8,705 nt of DNA, from contig JAQVSW010000027.1 of the NCBI GenBank assembly GCA_028700345.1, positions 1 through 8,705 on the forward strand. Direction: 5' to 3'. The stretch comes from Candidatus Shapirobacteria bacterium. Lineage in GTDB: Bacteria; Patescibacteriota; Microgenomatia; UBA12405. Of this stretch, positions 4,801 through 8,705 are shown in pieces. The notes beneath the pieces were generated by a model. The model was not told where the DNA came from. It made no database searches and saw nothing but the letters and a program-made list of their open reading frames with translations. The translations under genes and the position numbers were made by a program. How positions within the stretch are numbered: position 1 is the stretch's first letter; the number at the start of each line of letters is the position of its first letter.

Positions 4801-5765
4801 TCTTGGTAGTTATTAATAAAGCTAATAACTTCAGTTTCGTCTAGATTCGGATTCAAAATTGCCACAAACTTAATCATATCTATTCTATTATTTACAAAAT
4901 GTTGTTTGTAAGACTCATCACCCCTCAGAAAATCAATGTAGCTAATTCCTGTAGATATAGCGTGTTCAATTGTTTTTGCCAAGTTAACAAAACTTGGAGA
5001 ATACGCGTTATATTTAGGATCAAAACCTTGAGCTAGAACCGCGAGTGTTGTTTTGTCTCTGAGTAAAAGTATTTGAGAAATTGGTTTACCATCTAATAAT
5101 ACTTCCGATATCTCAACTCCGGGTTTTCCAACTAAACTTGTTAGAAATTTAGTTACATTTAAATCGGCATTTAGCGGGTCGAGACTATCTTGGTCTGCGG
5201 CTCGCATTTGTTGTAGACCTAGGAGAGATATAATTTTTTCTTCTGTTGCTGGCACAATTTGATGAGTAACACCCAATAATGTTAGTGCTTCGGTCTTCCT
5301 TCTTATATTTCTTCTGTTATTTTTTGATAGGCTTGCTAAATAGTTGTCGTATGTGTCTGGACAATCAATCCCAACTGTCGGAATGCACCCTAGGACGTGA
5401 CAACTTGCATTATCGTTTCTGTAACAGGCTAATGTTTTACCTAACACCGTCTCGGCAGGAATGTTTGAAAGCCACACTACATCGGCATTTTGCGATCTTG
5501 CCGTCGAAATAATTTCGTCAACTGTCCCCTGGGTGGAAAAGTCAATGCCGGGAAAATCAAGATAGTCTGAAAAGTATACCGATCCAAAACGACAAGCAGA
5601 AAACGTAGTTACCCCACCATTTATTTGATCAATGACTAGAGGTAGCGCTGCCTTAGTCCGTGACGTTGGTATGTCAGCACAAACAAACGTTCTGGTATCA
5701 GAAGAAAAGCTACTCCGTATATTTTCAAACCAAAAATTATGTTGAAAGAATTCACTACGTTTCAT
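4797..5765 (-). CDS. GNAT-family acyltransferase (CelD/BcsL type), first of a tandem pair
   Basis: A 322-residue protein of the CelD/BcsL-like GNAT class (Acetyltransf_6). Key features are LSKNNRRNIRRKTEAL (about 146-161), the basic helix typical of this class, and the C-terminal ISYIDFLRGDESYKQHFVNN (274-293), the DFxxGDExYKxxF motif by which I recognise it. Between them, VLLDGKPISQILLLRDKTTLAVLAQGFDPKY forms the central acyl-CoA-binding strands. The first 135 residues look like a degenerate GNAT half, so the protein is probably a two-lobed enzyme. Expected reaction: N-acylation of an amine, here plausibly the amine freed by a deacetylase of the same cluster. Its start overlaps the upstream PIG-L gene by 11 nt. 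No Shine-Dalgarno is seen; coupling by overlap is likely. Confidence 0.8.
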   Translation of the reverse strand: MKRSEFFQHNFWFENIRSSFSSDTRTFVCADIPTSRTKAALPLVIDQINGGVTTFSACRFGSVYFSDYLDFPGIDFSTQGTVDEIISTARSQNADVVWLSNIPAETVLGKTLACYRNDNASCHVLGCIPTVGIDCPDTYDNYLASLSKNNRRNIRRKTEALTLLGVTHQIVPATEEKIISLLGLQQMRAADQDSLDPLNADLNVTKFLTSLVGKPGVEISEVLLDGKPISQILLLRDKTTLAVLAQGFDPKYNAYSPSFVNLAKTIEHAISTGISYIDFLRGDESYKQHFVNNRIDMIKFVAILNPNLDETEVISFINNYQE

Positions 5766-6468
5766 GTCTGGTTCTACTTTTTATAAAAAAAGACTGATCA
5801 ACGTTCCAGAAATATTCCTTGGTATGAGTAACAGTTAATAGATCTATCCTTTTCTGACTAAGTTGAGACAAATAAGCGGATAACATTCTTTGTTTTAATT
5901 CTTGGTCAATCTCCATTTTGTTTATATGTCCATCTGAAACTAATAAATCATGACCATTATGTTGGAAACGTCGAAAACGTGGCTGAAAGTAATAAGGTAA
6001 GTCAGCGTAAACAAAGAATTGGCGTTGTTTAAGTTCGTTTTGGAGCAATCCATCAGAAAAAGCGCAAGTGGTTAAGTAATGGTCAGGATGTAGACCAAAG
6101 CTTGCAGGAATAAAAACAGTTGAGCTTGTTGGGAACTTACGAATCTGACCCAATAACCAATCTGCTTGTTGGTTCAACAACTCTTCATTGAGTGGCGCCG
6201 TAGGATCGTCCCATCTAACCCCACGTAGACTTGTGTCAGGTAAATCAGCATAGCTAAAGTTAAAGCCAAACTCGACTGTTACTTGTTTATCTTCTTTTTT
6301 TCTTTCGCTAGAGACTTGTGGAATTTCCACTCCAGTTATCGTCTCTTGAGATAAATTAAATACATTTAAAACATCAACTCGTCCGTAGCTTTGATATAAA
6401 TGTGAACCAAGCGAGATTACTGCATCATCGATATGTGGTGAAATAACAACGGCTTCTTGATTAGTCAT
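5755..6468 (-). CDS. PIG-L/LmbE-family zinc deacetylase, complete copy
   Basis: A 237-residue metal-dependent amidase of the PIG-L family, whose members remove the N-acetyl group from GlcNAc-bearing substrates (MshB, BshB, BtrD, PIG-L). The first zinc motif is PHIDD (residues 11-15, His12 and Asp15), at the usual place after the first strand. The second is GLHPDH (125-130, His127 and His130). Arg56 and Glu59 in ERKKED, upstream of EFGFNFSYADLPD, match the conserved helix leading to the second strand. It is cytosolic, without a signal peptide. Length is ordinary for the family. The start overlaps the stop of the glycosyltransferase gene by 8 nt (ATGACTAA), so it is likely co-translated with that gene; a glycosyltransferase followed by a deacetylase suggests that the second enzyme acts on the first one's product. 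Confidence 0.88.
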   Translation of the reverse strand: MTNQEAVVISPHIDDAVISLGSHLYQSYGRVDVLNVFNLSQETITGVEIPQVSSERKKEDKQVTVEFGFNFSYADLPDTSLRGVRWDDPTAPLNEELLNQQADWLLGQIRKFPTSSTVFIPASFGLHPDHYLTTCAFSDGLLQNELKQRQFFVYADLPYYFQPRFRRFQHNGHDLLVSDGHINKMEIDQELKQRMLSAYLSQLSQKRIDLLTVTHTKEYFWNVDQSFFIKSRTRHET

Positions 6469-7357
6469 TTTTAATTGAAGTTAAACTTCTTACCCTCTTA
6501 AAATACTGTATTGGGTGATACCAATCTAATTTTGGGTTGATCTCTGGGACAGGCCTCGATCTTACAATATCTACGACTTCTTTTGAATCGTAATTTTCAT
6601 AAGTTTGTGCCGGCGGACACCAGTCTGCTTGTCCTGTATTTCTTGGCGTTATCGCAACACACCCCAATAGTGACGCTTCTATCCCCGATACACCAAGAGA
6701 TTCGTATTTTGAAGTAGAAATGTAATACTGGCATGATGACACTAGTTTGAAGTATCTCCTTCCTCTAATGTTTTCATAAGTGTGGCAGCCAACTTTTTCT
6801 AAATCTTTTCTACGAGTGAGAGTCGAGGGACTTGAATGAAAACATTCAAAACCGGACCTCACTAGTTCTTGAACCAACTCTATTTCAAAATCAGGATTCT
6901 TGATTTCTCTGCTCTGCCCCAAAAAACATACTGTTTTGGGAACTTTCTCTGATCGATGTCTCATGATTCTATCGATATCAACAGGGAAACCATTTACAAC
7001 TAATTTCCCAGATACTTCAGGATATACTCTATTAATTTTTTGTTTTTCGGCATTGCTAACTAACAGTGTTGCATCTGTTCTCTGTATATTGTTTAACTCA
7101 ATTTCTACATCATCAGCGGTCGGAGAGTCACTGGGAGGTAAAGATGAAGCAGCTAAAAAATAGTAGTTCTTATCTCCCGTGAACCTATTAACTGGAGGAA
7201 TGTTGTCGCCAATATATATATGAGAACCAGGTTTGTAAGACAAAGGGTCGACGATCTCAATCCCAGCTCTTGATGCTGAGTCAAGGTACGACCTCGCCCA
7301 CGTCACATTTTTAACATCTATGTTGGTGACCACGAATAGCTTATTTTCAGTTCCCAT
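6461..7357 (-). CDS. GT-B-fold glycosyltransferase (GT4-like), short form
   Basis: A 298-residue retaining-type glycosyltransferase of the GT4-like GT-B class. The C-terminal donor-binding domain is clear: SNAEKQKI (101-108) and GKLVVNGFP (117-125) lead into the second domain, VCFLGQSREIKNPD (143-156) is its first strand and loop, and YESLGVSGIEASLLG (218-232) is the E-x7-E motif (Glu219, Glu227) that holds the nucleotide sugar. At about 300 residues it is shorter than the usual 350-400; the N-terminal acceptor domain is compact. GT4 enzymes open the mycothiol (MshA) and bacillithiol (BshA) routes and many glycan and antibiotic pathways, followed there too by a PIG-L deacetylase, as here. It starts 4 nt after the ribA stop. 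Donor and acceptor are not known. Confidence 0.82.
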   Translation of the reverse strand: MGTENKLFVVTNIDVKNVTWARSYLDSASRAGIEIVDPLSYKPGSHIYIGDNIPPVNRFTGDKNYYFLAASSLPPSDSPTADDVEIELNNIQRTDATLLVSNAEKQKINRVYPEVSGKLVVNGFPVDIDRIMRHRSEKVPKTVCFLGQSREIKNPDFEIELVQELVRSGFECFHSSPSTLTRRKDLEKVGCHTYENIRGRRYFKLVSSCQYYISTSKYESLGVSGIEASLLGCVAITPRNTGQADWCPPAQTYENYDSKEVVDIVRSRPVPEINPKLDWYHPIQYFKRVRSLTSIKND

Positions 7358-7361
7358 TGTC

Positions 7362-8084
7362 TTAAGAAAACTTTAAGTTTGGGTAGTGGTAGTTCCTACT
7401 AAGTTTTTCTTTTATCTCTTTCAGTTCCCTCTGTGTGTGATCTGTCCTAGGAATGTCAACTATCTCACTGATTTCAACCCCATTATTTTTAAGTGTGTTA
7501 ATTTTTTCAGGGTTACCACTAATTAGCCTTATGGATTTTAGACCAGTTAGCTTTATGAACTCGGAAGCAATCTCATAATTGCGATTATCAATTGGATGAC
7601 CAAGAACCAGATTGGCTTGGTCTGGTGAGTATTTTTTATCAATTTTTTTACCTCTCAAGTATCCTTCTTGAATTGCCAAACAAGATAATTTGTTTCTTAG
7701 TCCAATTCCACGCCCCTCTTGTCTCAGATAAAGAATAATGCCACTGCCAGTATTACTGATTAGATTGATAGTTGAACTAAGTTGCTTACCACAATCACAT
7801 AATCCTGAATGAAGTGCGTCACCAAGAATACACTCGGAATGAATTCTTAAAAGTACATTTTCCTCTCCTGCTAATGATTTCAATAATGCCTCTACTAAAT
7901 CATTGTCATAGTTCTTTGTCACAGAACTCAATATTAAAGCGAGGTGGATATTATCACCTCTTTTTTGACTGGATTCTTCAAAACCAACACAAAACCAGTT
8001 GTTTCCCTCAATTTCCATCGGCACAATCTCAATGATGTTTATATCACCAATAGTAGTATTAATACCTGGATTATTTATCACCAT
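7362..8084 (-). CDS. ribA: GTP cyclohydrolase II (RibA type), stand-alone
   Basis: A 240-residue GTP cyclohydrolase II. The enzyme opens the imidazole ring of GTP, releasing formate and pyrophosphate and giving 2,5-diamino-6-ribosylamino-4(3H)-pyrimidinone 5'-phosphate, the first riboflavin intermediate. The active site is intact: RIHSECILGD (80-89), zinc cysteines 85, 96 and 98 with the same 11- and 2-residue spacing as E. coli RibA, RQEGRGIGL (121-129), IDNR (165-168) at the catalytic Asp-x-Arg site, and KLTGLKSIRLISGNPEK (178-194). It has about 40 more residues than the E. coli enzyme, including extra N-terminal sequence and a charged C-terminal tail. No DHBP synthase domain is fused and no other rib gene is in view. 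It overlaps the upstream deacetylase by 14 nt, so it belongs to this cluster, which argues for a role outside vitamin B2. Precedent: GTP cyclohydrolase II homologues serve in toxoflavin synthesis. Confidence 0.9.
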   Translation of the reverse strand: MVINNPGINTTIGDINIIEIVPMEIEGNNWFCVGFEESSQKRGDNIHLALILSSVTKNYDNDLVEALLKSLAGEENVLLRIHSECILGDALHSGLCDCGKQLSSTINLISNTGSGIILYLRQEGRGIGLRNKLSCLAIQEGYLRGKKIDKKYSPDQANLVLGHPIDNRNYEIASEFIKLTGLKSIRLISGNPEKINTLKNNGVEISEIVDIPRTDHTQRELKEIKEKLSRNYHYPNLKFS

Positions 8085-8705
8085 CTGTTAAAAGTTTAAA
8101 AATATTAACAACATCGACTATATTTGCTGGTTCAATATTGTAAACTTCAGCGTAACCAGACCCCAACAGAGTCGTTCCGCGATATGCATTCAATCCAGTT
8201 GCACCATCCAACCAAGAAGTATTTTCGATTTGTGATTTATAGCATTTTAACGCTTCTTTTTTCTGTGGCACATATTTGGTTATATCGATATAAAAGTTTG
8301 GACGCTCAATCGGAGTCCATACTTCATACCCTAGAACTGCCTTAACTCTCGGAGCTGGTAGTCCAAGCTTGGGAAATGTTGTGGTGGTGGCTAACCAACT
8401 TGCCTCCCAAGATGCACGACTTACCAGGGCATGCTCGAAATCATGTTCTTTTCGGTGGGGTGTCAAAATTATCGATGGTTTAATCTTTCTGATTACTTTC
8501 ACCAGAGCGTTCTGAATATCTGATGTGTTTACTGGAAGTCTGTCATCAAAATTTAAATTAGGAATCAACGTGAAACCGACAATCTTTGAAGCAGCCACAG
8601 CCTCGACATGTCTAACTTTTTGACTAACTTTCGAACTTCTTTCAGCAACACCAGAAGATCCATTAAAAACATGAACAACGCTCACGTTATAACCTTTACT
8701 AACTA
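8071..8705 (-). CDS. PIG-L/LmbE-family deacetylase, 5' end outside window
   Basis: The frame stays open to the right edge, reading VSKGYN before VSVVHVFNGSSG; a GTG at 8685 is inside the strand that normally follows the missing first motif, so it is not the start. About 210 residues are seen and I infer that some 30 N-terminal residues, including the first zinc motif (PHPDD), lie beyond the window. The second motif is present as TPHRKEHDFEH (His77, His81, His85 counted from the GTG), the H-x3-H-x3-H zinc and catalytic site region. The remainder (GYEVWTPIERPNFYIDITKYVPQKKEALKCYKSQIENTSW) is the family's C-terminal part. It differs clearly from the other PIG-L protein at 5755-6468, so the two probably act on different substrates. 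It is the first visible gene of the operon. Confidence 0.85.
   Translation of the reverse strand, partial: VSKGYNVSVVHVFNGSSGVAERSSKVSQKVRHVEAVAASKIVGFTLIPNLNFDDRLPVNTSDIQNALVKVIRKIKPSIILTPHRKEHDFEHALVSRASWEASWLATTTTFPKLGLPAPRVKAVLGYEVWTPIERPNFYIDITKYVPQKKEALKCYKSQIENTSWLDGATGLNAYRGTTLLGSGYAEVYNIEPANIVDVVNIFKLLTDGDK

Noticed and set aside
5279..5512. Plus-strand 77-codon frame opposite the first GNAT gene
   Set aside because: Antisense shadow with no motif; the minus-strand gene has clear family signatures.
6900..7163. Plus-strand 87-codon frame opposite the GT4-like gene
   Set aside because: Antisense shadow, no recognisable domain.
7814..8345. Two plus-strand 73-codon frames opposite ribA and the right-edge deacetylase
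   Set aside because: Both are antisense to strongly supported genes and show no domain or start signal.
8683..8685. GTG as start of the right-edge deacetylase
   Set aside because: The frame is open to the window edge and the residues before it (VSKGYN) fit the family's N-terminal helix-strand; the first zinc motif must be further upstream.
3189..8705. A mycothiol or bacillithiol operon
   Set aside because: Glycosyltransferase, deacetylase and acyltransferase are present, but no cysteine ligase (MshC or BshC) is visible and GTP cyclohydrolase II does not belong to either pathway.

Overview
The window comes from an AT-rich bacterial genome with compact, overlapping genes, standard stop codons (TGA, TAA and TAG all terminate genes) and a minimal two-gene SufC/SufB-type Fe-S module. 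This profile fits a small-genome lineage such as Patescibacteria (CPR). That placement is an inference; no taxonomic marker is present.

Left part (1-2417). On the minus strand lies the 5' part of a glycosyltransferase with an MGDG-synthase-like N-terminal domain, cut off by the left edge. It is followed by a plus-strand tRNA-Thr(TGT), a minus-strand sufC-sufB operon with an ATGA start/stop overlap, and a plus-strand tRNA-Thr(GGT). The Fe-S operon is therefore bracketed by two threonine tRNAs on the opposite strand. Between sufC and the second tRNA sits a decayed tRNA-like segment interrupted by an imperfect palindrome of about 33 nt. Its tail supplies a good -35 box (TTGATA, 17-nt spacer, TAAAAT) for the intact tRNA.

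Middle (2418-3188). A gene-free stretch of about 220 nt rich in inverted repeats is followed by one small plus-strand alpha/beta-hydrolase-fold gene, which looks nearly leaderless. It ends 24 nt from the convergent last gene of the next operon.

Right part (3189-8705). Seven tightly packed minus-strand genes are separated by -14 to +4 nt and were probably transcribed as one unit from beyond the right edge. In transcription order they are: a PIG-L/LmbE deacetylase (5' end outside the window), a stand-alone GTP cyclohydrolase II (RibA type), a GT-B glycosyltransferase, a second PIG-L deacetylase, two tandem related GNAT (CelD/FemAB-like) acyltransferases, and a family-2 glycosyltransferase. Two sugar transferases, two deacetylases and two acyltransferases in series suggest building of an amino-sugar-containing molecule: glycosylate, N-deacetylate, re-acylate. 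The GTP cyclohydrolase II has no riboflavin partner gene in view and is the surprising member. The logic recalls mycothiol/bacillithiol or aminoglycoside pathways, but no ligase for either is visible, so the product is unknown. This cluster is the best candidate for an undescribed pathway and is visibly richer in G+C than the suf region.
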